DNA of 7,705 bases from CAZKUN01 sp964555935. GTDB taxonomy: Bacteria > Armatimonadota > Zipacnadia > Zipacnadales > VGFC01. The notes beneath the pieces were generated by a model. The model did not search any database. It was not told the DNA's origin and was given only the letters and a program-made list of their open reading frames with translations. Where the stretch lies: assembly GCA_964555935.1 (NCBI GenBank), contig CAZKUN010000353.1, forward strand, positions 1 to 7,705, in the 5' to 3' direction. Positions 1 to 5,691 of the stretch are shown one piece after another. Both the position numbers and the translations under genes were made by a program. The first letter of the stretch is position 1, and each line of letters begins with the position of its first letter.

Positions 1-765
1 GCGCGCGTCATGATCGTCGGGCAGGAGGCAGTTGACGGGCGTCGTCCAGTGGTCCCAGTCGTCGCTGAATGCGATGCCCCGGACGCGCAGCATGGTGTCC
101 TGATCGCCCATCCCGTTCGGGCACGGCTGGTGCCGCTTGGTGAAGGCGATGAACCGCTGGCGGCGCGAGTCGTACGCACAGGAGCAGGCGTCGCTCATCC
201 ACGGGTCGTCATTGCGGTTGATGGCCGGTGCCCGCGGTCCGGTCCAATGGATGCCGTCCGGCGACGTCGCCAGGAAGTACCCATACGTGTTGTCCGGATC
301 GCGTTCCTGCGCCTTGGGGTCCATGTGAGCTTGGAAGGAGAACATCCTGTAGCGGGACTCGGCCTCAGCCCGAGGATCGAGCATCACGGCACATCCATCG
401 ATCTTCCAGGCGCCCGGGCCCAACGCCTCCGGATGAGCCCCACGGTACACGATGGGCGTGGCGGCGCCGTCGTGGAGGAAGGTATCACGGTCCAGCTTCC
501 GCCAATGGACGCCGTCTTCCGAGAACGCGTAGGCAATGCCTGACTGCGTCAGGTACCACGCCTTGAACAGCCCCATCTCGTCATCGTAGAGCACGGTGCC
601 GTGGAGACATGCGAAGCCATCCTCCACCGGGTGGTCACCCGCCAGCACGGGATTGCCCTCGTACTTCTCCGGCTGGTGCAGAGCTTTGGTGAGGCCCTCC
701 GTGCGGGCGACGATCATGTCATCGACGAACAACTGCCGCTCACGACCGAGCGAGTAGCAAAACAT
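1..765 (-). CDS. GH32/GH43-superfamily-like beta-propeller protein, N-terminal part (C-terminus off left edge)
   Basis: The reverse strand is open for 255 codons from an ATG at 765-763 to the left edge, so only the N-terminal part is seen. A strong purine-rich Shine-Dalgarno (GAGGGAGGG, 780-772) lies 6 nt upstream, and an in-frame TAG occurs further up, which fixes the start. Residues 9-40 contain the opening RQLFVDDMIV, then a LHQPEKY-type stretch and NPVL. I recognise this as the start of GH32/GH43-like five-bladed propeller proteins common in planctomycetes and relatives. Three blade-type repeats are visible: SEDGVHW (82-88), SPDGIHW (168-174) and the looser SDDWDHW (234-240). No signal peptide is seen, so the product is either cytoplasmic or exported by another route. 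The activity and sugar cannot be deduced. The family name comes from motif recognition only. Confidence 0.82.
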   Translation of the reverse strand, partial: MFCYSLGRERQLFVDDMIVARTEGLTKALHQPEKYEGNPVLAGDHPVEDGFACLHGTVLYDDEMGLFKAWYLTQSGIAYAFSEDGVHWRKLDRDTFLHDGAATPIVYRGAHPEALGPGAWKIDGCAVMLDPRAEAESRYRMFSFQAHMDPKAQERDPDNTYGYFLATSPDGIHWTGPRAPAINRNDDPWMSDACSCAYDSRRQRFIAFTKRHQPCPNGMGDQDTMLRVRGIAFSDDWDHWTTPVNCLLPDDHDAR

Positions 766-998
766 GGGCCGCCCTCCCTCTGTGGTAAGCACTGGGCGCG
801 TGCCATTGCCTGTCCGTCCGACCTACGCCATCCGAGCCGCCACCCACCCGATCTGGACGTGCGTGACCGAGCGGCTACGCTCCACGGTTCGTCGGCGCAT
901 ATAGCGAGGCCTCGCCGGGTCGGTCCCGACGCCGGGCTTCGTCTCGCCTGTGAGGTGGGTGGTCAGGCGGCAACTCGGATGTACCTGTGGTGGAGTCC

Positions 999-1083
999 TC
1001 AGAGTATCGGGATGCTGACGAGCTTGGCGACGCCGTCGATCTCGGGCGGGCTTTCGGTGGGCGTCGGCGTCTCGCCGCCCAAG
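999..1083 (-). pseudogene. Possible 3' end of a lost minus-strand gene
   Basis: The reverse strand reads as a short coding-like tail that includes the Thr-Pro rich ETPTPTESPPEID, continues through GVAKLVSIPIL and ends in TGA (1001-999). Nearly all third codon positions here are G or C, as in the real genes of the window. Upstream codons in the same frame lose this bias, and the frame is closed by a TGA near 1200. No start or ribosome binding site is evident. This could be the remnant C-terminus of a secreted protein with a Thr/Pro linker, but I recognise no family, and a chance open frame is possible. Confidence 0.2.
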
Positions 1084-1588
1084 CCTTGGCGGGCCGAGTT
1101 GCCTGGCGAATACCCCAGGCCCTGCGAAGCTAGCGGGATGGGTGGCGTCGTTCTGGTTGGGAACGGTACCTGCTCGGATCGCTGGTGTGTGGTGGCGAAT
1201 CAGCCGGAGCACCGAGTCTCGGGCCCTTCGAGATGCGGATGGGAAGGAGGCTGGAGTCAACACACCCAAATCGAGGCTATGAGCCTTGGGCTACTGACTC
1301 CGGCACGGTGCTCCTGTCGGGCCCGCAGCCGCGATTTTGGGCGGCGCTAGTTCGCACAGAAGGCCCGAGACTTGCGAGGCCAACGTCAGCAGCTCTCCGG
1401 CCGCTTGACCTCGGTGCAGCCGGAGATAGACGCCCCCAACGGAGCCTGTGCTGACGACATGGGCTGCAGCCCCGCGACCAGGATGGTCGACTGGGACCGC
1501 GACGGCGCCCTCGGGTCGCTACCCACGACCGGCGGCACCCGTGGGTGTTCGATGAGGGTCGAGGTCCCGAGTGAGGGGACCCGGTCTT

Positions 1589-1616
1589 GCGGGCCCCGAT
1601 GCCCGGTACGGCCCGC
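1589..1616 (+). promoter_or_regulatory. Hairpin in the leader immediately before the ribosome binding site
   Basis: GCGGGCC (1589-1595) and GGCCCGC (1610-1616) are perfect complements separated by a 14-nt loop. The stem ends 5 nt before the AAGGAG Shine-Dalgarno of the gene at 1635. A seven-pair all-GC stem should be stable in RNA and could limit or time translation, or be a remnant terminator. At this GC content such stems also arise by chance, so the role is inference. Confidence 0.3.
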
Positions 1617-1621
1617 CGCGG

Positions 1622-1627
1622 AAGGAG
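1622..1627 (+). promoter_or_regulatory. Ribosome binding site that fixes the start at 1635
   Basis: AAGGAG lies 7 nt before the ATG at 1635-1637. The same frame is open upstream to an ATG at 1587, but that start would add 16 residues rich in Arg, Pro and Gly that do not belong to the domain. A third ATG at 1650 has a weaker upstream signal. Confidence 0.75.
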
Positions 1628-1634
1628 CACGTCA

Positions 1635-2954
1635 ATGAGGGACACCATCATGACGGCGTACGCCTGGGGCTTCGGCAACATCGGCGACGCCGCCATCACG
1701 CCCGGATTGCTGGGGCTCCTGCGCCAGCGCTTCCCGGAGCACGCAACCGCGGTGCTGGTGGAGGCCGGACACGCTCGGGTGCGCGACTATCTGCACCAGG
1801 TAACGCCCGGGGCTCTGGCCCTCCCGAACGCCTTGGAGCACGCGTTCGAGGTCGCTATGGTGGAAGCCAGGCGTCACTGCAACGGTGAGTTGCCGACGGA
1901 CGAGACCAGCGCGGACTTCCTGTTCGACGCGTTCATGCCCCGAGTCGCGGACACGGTCATGCGGGAGAACACCGAGTTCCGGGAAGCGCTGCGCCGCACG
2001 AAGCTCATAGTCTACAACAGCGGCATGGTCCTCGTCTTCGGCGAGGGCACCCTTGCCGGGGGCGACTTCTGGGGATACACGGTGCCGCGAGCTCTGCCCT
2101 TGCTCGTGGCCAATCGCCTCGGTATCCCCTACGGTGTCTACGCCCACTCATTCGACTCGTTCGGCGGCGTGCCCGGGCAGGCGCTCTTCCGGCGGCTCCT
2201 GGATGAGGCTGCGTTCGTGTTCTGCCGCGAGCGTGACTCCCTGCGCTACCTTGAAGGAACAGGCATTGCCGACGACAGCCGCATGTTCGTCCCAGACAGC
2301 ACGTTGTCTTTCGTCGAGCGAGAGGATGCCTGGGCAAGGGCCTTCATGGCCCGACACGGTCTGCGGCCGGGGCGGTTCCTGGTGGTTGTCCCCCGAACTT
2401 GGCTCGGAGACACAGTCGTGAGGGACGCGATCGGCGAAGCAAGAAGCAAGGCGCACATGGCCACGCTCCGGACGAGCACGGAGGCGTGGATACGTTCGAC
2501 CGGTATGCAGGTGGTGATCGCCGTCGAGGTCGAGGACGAGCTTCCGCACGCCCGGCGCCTGGTCTACGAGGCCCTGCCCGATGACGTCCGTCGCCGGTGC
2601 GTCATGATGGAGGACTTCTGGCTGCCGGACCAGGCCGCGGGTCTCTACCGGCACGCGCGGGGGCTGCTGACGATGGAGCTGCACTCGTACCTGCTAGCAT
2701 TCGGCCAGGAGACGCCCGCCCTGGTGGCGACGTTCGCCGAGTCGGGACGCAAGGTCGAGATGGTGCGCGACTTCGGCCAGCCGGAGATGCTGCTCGACAT
2801 CGATCGCACGCCACCAGGCGCCGTCGCGAAGGCCGTCCGCAAGATGAATGACGAACACGATCACGTTCAGGAGCGGATGCAAAGCGTTCTACTGCCGTCT
2901 CTGCGTCGCATTGAGCAGAAAGCTCTAGACATCGTGGCCCAAGCGGTGGCGTAG
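1635..2954 (+). CDS. Polysaccharide pyruvyl transferase family protein
   Basis: This 439-residue protein looks complete. It belongs by motif to the polysaccharide pyruvyl transferase family (PF04230; CsaB/WcaK-type), a GT-B-like fold whose characterised members move pyruvate from phosphoenolpyruvate onto sugars of exopolysaccharide or cell-wall glycans. The N-terminus has GNIGD (residues 14-18) in the place of the usual G-N-x-G-D loop. The middle has GVYAHSF (167-173), a CRERDSLRYLE segment (197-207) and PDST (220-223), the usual S/D-rich stretch. Near the C-terminus TMELHSYLLAFGQETPAL (346-363) matches the family's conserved His region before the usual small-residue strand. There is no signal peptide or membrane segment, so it should be cytosolic. 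It is divergent from the propeller gene and convergent with the broken sialidase-like gene, so it is probably a single-gene transcript. Acceptor sugar and true pyruvyl-transfer activity are unknown, as many family members in catabolic loci are uncharacterised. Confidence 0.85.
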   Translation: MRDTIMTAYAWGFGNIGDAAITPGLLGLLRQRFPEHATAVLVEAGHARVRDYLHQVTPGALALPNALEHAFEVAMVEARRHCNGELPTDETSADFLFDAFMPRVADTVMRENTEFREALRRTKLIVYNSGMVLVFGEGTLAGGDFWGYTVPRALPLLVANRLGIPYGVYAHSFDSFGGVPGQALFRRLLDEAAFVFCRERDSLRYLEGTGIADDSRMFVPDSTLSFVEREDAWARAFMARHGLRPGRFLVVVPRTWLGDTVVRDAIGEARSKAHMATLRTSTEAWIRSTGMQVVIAVEVEDELPHARRLVYEALPDDVRRRCVMMEDFWLPDQAAGLYRHARGLLTMELHSYLLAFGQETPALVATFAESGRKVEMVRDFGQPEMLLDIDRTPPGAVAKAVRKMNDEHDHVQERMQSVLLPSLRRIEQKALDIVAQAVA

Positions 2955-2974
2955 AGTGCTACAAAGACCGCGGT

Positions 2975-2997
2975 CCGCCTGGCGTCCGGGCAGGCGG
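2975..2997. terminator. Terminator-like hairpin between convergent genes
   Basis: CCGCCTG (2975-2981) and CAGGCGG (2991-2997) form a 7-bp stem with a 9-nt loop, 20 nt after the stop codon at 2954. A 10-bp palindrome GACCGCGGTC (2966-2975) abuts it. There is no clean T-run after the stem, only a pyrimidine-rich stretch. Its placement between the end of the plus-strand gene and the end of the minus-strand remnant makes a bidirectional terminator plausible. Confidence 0.4.
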
Positions 2998-3051
2998 CGT
3001 CTCTTCATCCCGGCGACACTCCTCGCGGTCCGTTTGCCGGGCACGGATCCG

Positions 3052-3388
3052 CTACTTCCCGAGCGGCCGACAGATCAGCATCTTCAGGCGCGATTCCGGG
3101 TTGACGAGCTCCTTCGCGAGGATGTCCTCTTCCGTGAAGCGGGCCATGAGGATCTCGCCGTCGGTGGCGCGGTTGCGGTCGTATGAGATGTAGATGGGCC
3201 CATCGGGGGCTTGGAAGCCATCCTCCCGTGGGGTCACGAAACTAGTCTGTACGCCCTGCAAAGCCCCAGATTCCAGCGTGGATGGAGTTCTCCGGAGGCA
3301 CACCCTCCACAACCGTCTGTGGATCGGCCGCGCTCACGCCAAGCAAGGCCGGCAACTGCACAGCGACAACCGCGACAGCGGTTCGCAC
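3052..3388 (-). pseudogene. Broken sialidase/BNR-type (GH33-like) gene: C-terminal end recognisable
   Basis: The last 60 or so residues on the reverse strand read like the C-terminus of an exo-sialidase or BNR-repeat protein: DGFQAPDGPIYISYDRNR, then EILMARFTEEDIL, ending in TAG at 3054-3052. Sialidase-like proteins usually have a conserved Tyr in this YPDGFQAPDG-type stretch and continue to the GTIYI-YDR strand. Family members are usually about 350-450 residues, but the frame opens only near 3330. A second frame starts at a GTG (3388-3386) and gives a signal-peptide-like stretch (VRTAVAVVAVQLPALLGVSA) followed by about 28 residues before TAG at 3244-3242. It overlaps the C-terminal frame. 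The simplest reading is a gene that kept a 5' end and a 3' end but lost its middle, with a frameshift at the join. A misassembly is the alternative. The N-terminal piece is only tentatively part of the same gene. It lies on the same strand as, and downstream of, the heparinase-like gene. Confidence 0.6.
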
Positions 3389-3428
3389 TTGGTCTGGTTC
3401 CTGTGGCCTGATCAAACGACGAGCACGT

Positions 3429-3650
3429 CTAGGTGCCGGGCGCGTGGCCTCGCCTCTCGAGGCAGGTCTGTCCCTCCCGTGACCTCGGGCGACGCGGGTT
3501 CTCATTACGGTCAGGCCCAAGCCACACGTCCAGGTCGGCGCTTGAGGGCGATCCATCCACCCACAGGACACCGCTCATATGGTCGCAGTAGTTGGGCGTC
3601 CGGCCGCCCCGCACCTCGACGCCCTGCTGCGTGCTTGGCCACGGACCGTG
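3429..3650 (-). pseudogene. Coding-like fragment with a weak dockerin/EF-hand-like loop
   Basis: This reverse-strand frame, bounded by TAG at 3653-3651 and a stop at 3431-3429, contains the segment MSGVLWVDGSPSSADLDVWL with codon choice like the intact genes. DGSPSSADLDVW resembles one half of a dockerin type I repeat (D-x-N-x-D-G-x-V-x-x-x-D-L), with the first acidic positions lost. No start codon with a good ribosome binding site is seen, and the remainder after about 3485 turns Arg-rich. It may be a remnant of the 3' neighbour of the heparinase-like gene or part of the broken sialidase-like gene. The rest of the stretch between 3389 and 3722 shows nothing else I can support. Confidence 0.3.
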
Positions 3651-3722
3651 CTACGGAATCAGGCTGGGTCTCGCATCGCGCAATCTCGGTGTTTCCTCTC
3701 CCGGTCGGTCGGGGGCCGCTGT

Positions 3723-5450
3723 CTATCGCGGAGTGCGGATGGCCACCACCAGGCGTCCATCTTCCGGTTGCGCTCGCATCAGCGGATACGCCGTCGGCAT
3801 CGGGTCTGCGAGCTTGAGCAGGCCCATCCCGACGATCAGTTCCTCCTCATGCCCCTGCGGCTCGAAAGCCGCCAGCGTCCCCTCCCGGATCTCGAGCGTG
3901 GTGCCGTCCGGCCACTGGAGCGCGTTGCCCTTCTGAGTCGGCCTTCCGTGACACGACCACACCTGTTCTGAATCCGTGTGGCGAGTCAGTGTCAGGCGAG
4001 ACGGGCGGCGCAGAACCAGCGACTGACGCGTGAAGCCCGAGTCAGCGGCCCCCGCGCACGTGATGGCCGCCCGCGATCCAGCGTCCTCGACCTCCACATT
4101 GGGCACGGCCGATGGGGGGTGGTGGCCGTTGTAGCGGTCGGCAAAGACCGTCCTCCCCCCGGCGTGGACAACCACCGCGTTCCGCCGCATCCCGGCCACG
4201 ATGCCGCGCTCCTCGTATGAGGACCTCATGTAGGCCTCGTTAACCGAAGGGAACTGAAACGAGAGCGGCTGCCCAGCCTCGATCGCCGCGGGCACCGTGG
4301 GGTCGTACCAAGCGTAGGCGTAGCCACCCCACCCGAATAGCATCCACTCGCCGCTGTCGGTCACGTAGCGAGTCCGTTGGACGCTGCCGGCCGCCTGGTC
4401 CCAAAGGGCCAAATGCTGGTAGAGTGGCCCGCGATAGGCCCGGGCCAGCCCGACCAGCACGGGCGAGTAGTAGTTGACCTGCCCGTAAGATGGCTCCAGG
4501 ATCACCGTATCGTTGCTCCGGTCGTACCCGTCGGCCTTCACGCCTGCAACGCTGGCCAAGGCCAGCCGGGCGTCCATCTGCTCCGCAAACGGCGTGAACA
4601 GATCCTCGCCGGTGACTCTCTGCAGGGCGTCCATGAAGGCAAGTCGGTACTGCATGGTCGAGGCCCAGAATGTGGCGCCCTCGACCTGAGCTCCATCGTC
4701 AGCCAGACCCATGGGCAGCAGGTGGTCGCGGAACTTCGTCACGGTCGCACGCACCCACTGGTCGGCCGGCTCATGCTCGCCCAGCACGGCCAAGGCGGCC
4801 ACGCCGAAGGAAGCGTGTTCGACGATGGCGTGGTGGGCGTGGAAGTCGGGGCCCGACCTCGACGGCAGCGTGAAGTAGCCGTCGTAGTATGCCCCGCCGA
4901 TGTCGATCAACGCCCCGCGCAGCTCATCGCGCTCCTCGTCGGTGAGCCGGTCATGGAGCAGGTCGTAAGAGACGCCCAGGCCTTTCAGGAGCCGGGTGAC
5001 GGCATACGCCTTGCTGCCGTCCGGCGTGCCTTCGGCCTCCTGCCCCCACACCCGGCAGCACGCCAGCGCCCAGTCAACCGCCGCGCTGCCGTAACGCTCC
5101 TTGCCCGTGTAGCGCCAGGTGAAGGCCAGGTGCTCCATGACCGCCATGTCGTGCATCATGGCGTAGAAGCGGTCGTAGAGGTTGGCATGGATCGGGTCGG
5201 GCGCGACCGGCGCGATCCACTCCTGCCGTAGCGGGCGCTCGAGGCACCAGTCGGCCGATTCGACGAGGTTCCGCCGGATCAGCCGGCGCGCGCCCTGCTC
5301 TCCCTCGGCCCGCAGCGCGTCGAGTTCATCCTCTGTGAAGAACAGCCGGGGATGTCCGGTCACGGGCAGGTCGCGGTCGTCAGAGACCGCCTGGCTCGCG
5401 GACATGGCGATCAGCACTCCTGTCAGCCCAAGCACGTGGATGCGGTTCAT
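3723..5450 (-). CDS. Secreted heparinase II/III-like polysaccharide lyase
   Basis: The protein has 575 residues from ATG 5450-5448 to TAG 3725-3723. The start is chosen because it begins a classic signal peptide (MNRIHVLGLTGVLIAMSASQA, cut near residue 21) and a GAGGGAGGAG Shine-Dalgarno lies 10 nt upstream. The frame stays open for 221 further codons, but those overlap the divergent gene and read as nonsense. Residues 33-50 (HPRLFFTEDELDALR) are the usual opening of the heparinase II/III or alginate-lyase-like alpha/alpha toroid. HAHHAIVEHASFGVAALAVLG (204 onward) and DDGAQVEGATFW (251-262) match the two conserved toroid regions near the active site. From about 400 (AYMRSSYEERGIVAG) a beta-sandwich follows, with HAGGRTVFADRYNGHH at 429-444. 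The family eliminates uronate-containing polysaccharides such as heparan sulfate or alginate, in the periplasm or outside. Substrate cannot be named. In EG-x-x-F/Y the aromatic is Phe261, where Tyr is common. A catalytic role for nearby Tyr268 is a guess. Confidence 0.82.
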   Translation of the reverse strand: MNRIHVLGLTGVLIAMSASQAVSDDRDLPVTGHPRLFFTEDELDALRAEGEQGARRLIRRNLVESADWCLERPLRQEWIAPVAPDPIHANLYDRFYAMMHDMAVMEHLAFTWRYTGKERYGSAAVDWALACCRVWGQEAEGTPDGSKAYAVTRLLKGLGVSYDLLHDRLTDEERDELRGALIDIGGAYYDGYFTLPSRSGPDFHAHHAIVEHASFGVAALAVLGEHEPADQWVRATVTKFRDHLLPMGLADDGAQVEGATFWASTMQYRLAFMDALQRVTGEDLFTPFAEQMDARLALASVAGVKADGYDRSNDTVILEPSYGQVNYYSPVLVGLARAYRGPLYQHLALWDQAAGSVQRTRYVTDSGEWMLFGWGGYAYAWYDPTVPAAIEAGQPLSFQFPSVNEAYMRSSYEERGIVAGMRRNAVVVHAGGRTVFADRYNGHHPPSAVPNVEVEDAGSRAAITCAGAADSGFTRQSLVLRRPSRLTLTRHTDSEQVWSCHGRPTQKGNALQWPDGTTLEIREGTLAAFEPQGHEEELIVGMGLLKLADPMPTAYPLMRAQPEDGRLVVAIRTPR

Positions 5451-5460
5451 GCAAAGACGG

Positions 5461-5470
5461 CTCCTCCCTC
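5461..5470 (-). promoter_or_regulatory. Ribosome binding site of the heparinase-like gene
   Basis: On the reverse strand GAGGGAGGAG ends 10 nt before the ATG at 5450. This decides the start against the much longer in-frame extension upstream. The spacing is slightly long but the complementarity to 16S rRNA is strong. Confidence 0.65.
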
Positions 5471-5609
5471 TGGGCGCGTCCCGGCCGGCCGTGCCGAGAG
5501 CGAGCACCGCCGGTGGGGCGCCCTTCTCGCGCCGTCGACCCGCCTCCTGCACGGCGCTCGCCGGGAGGACTGATCCTGCCCGCTCGGGAAGGCTCGCGGA
5601 GCGCTTTGA

Positions 5610-5621
5610 GGCTCGCGAGCC
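5610..5621. repeat. 12-bp perfect palindrome with a direct half-copy upstream
   Basis: GGCTCGCGAGCC equals its own reverse complement. The first eight bases, GGCTCGCG, also occur at 5591-5598, exactly 19 bp before. A two-turn spacing of about 19-21 bp between half-sites is typical of dimeric regulator sites, so this may be an operator for one or both divergent genes. Chance is possible at this GC content. Confidence 0.35.
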
Positions 5622-5674
5622 CCGGGGAGCGCGGGTGAGCGGATCCCCGGCCCGTTTCCGGAGCCGCTGCCCTC

Positions 5675-5682
5675 GGGAGGAG
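5675..5682 (+). promoter_or_regulatory. Ribosome binding site of the DUF4838 gene
   Basis: GGGAGGAG lies 9 nt before the ATG at 5692. It selects this start over the in-frame extension back to 5182, which runs through the divergent lyase gene and has no sensible sequence. Confidence 0.7.
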
Positions 5683-5691
5683 TGGAGACGG

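Larger units (their letters stand above)
766..1634. other. Long intergenic region between divergent genes, no intact gene recognised
   Basis: These 869 bases separate the divergently transcribed propeller gene and pyruvyl-transferase-family gene. Open frames exist on both strands, as expected at this GC content, but their translations are rich in Arg, Pro, Ala and Gly with no recognisable domain, and none has a convincing ribosome binding site. Three things stand out: a coding-like minus-strand tail at 999-1083, an inverted repeat ACCCACG/CGTGGGT (1521-1527 and 1540-1546), and a hairpin at 1589-1616. Promoters for both flanking genes must lie here, but I could not place -35 and -10 boxes with confidence. 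The length suggests decayed gene material. Confidence 0.6.
5451..5691. promoter_or_regulatory. Shared divergent promoter region of the lyase-like and DUF4838 genes
   Basis: These 241 bp separate the start codons of two divergent genes that both encode proteins with N-terminal export signals, so both promoters should lie here. The stretch is extremely GC-rich and I could not place convincing -35/-10 boxes. The pentamer GCTCG recurs at 5556, 5582, 5592 and 5611, with its complement CGAGC at 5511 and 5616. A 12-bp palindrome is at 5610-5621 and a further inverted repeat CCGGGGA/TCCCCGG is at 5622-5628 and 5644-5650. These are candidate regulator sites or leader hairpins. Confidence 0.5.

Noticed and set aside
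10..543. A 177-codon plus-strand frame at the left edge
   Set aside because: It is the complement of the propeller gene, whose reverse-strand reading shows repeated S-x-D-G-x-H-W motifs and a proper start.
601..1350. A 249-codon plus-strand frame
   Set aside because: It begins inside the antisense propeller gene and continues through the intergenic region without a recognisable domain or ribosome binding site.
766..1634. tRNA, riboswitch, insertion sequence or CRISPR array in the long intergenic region
   Set aside because: No T-loop-like block with matching arms, no regularly spaced repeats, and no terminal inverted repeats with a transposase were seen by eye.
3194..3817. A 207-codon plus-strand frame over the broken sialidase-like region
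   Set aside because: It is antisense to recognisable reverse-strand sequence, Arg/Pro/Ser-rich and lacks a domain.
5182..5691. N-terminal extension of the DUF4838 frame
   Set aside because: It runs antisense through the lyase gene and precedes an obvious signal peptide and Shine-Dalgarno at 5675-5692.
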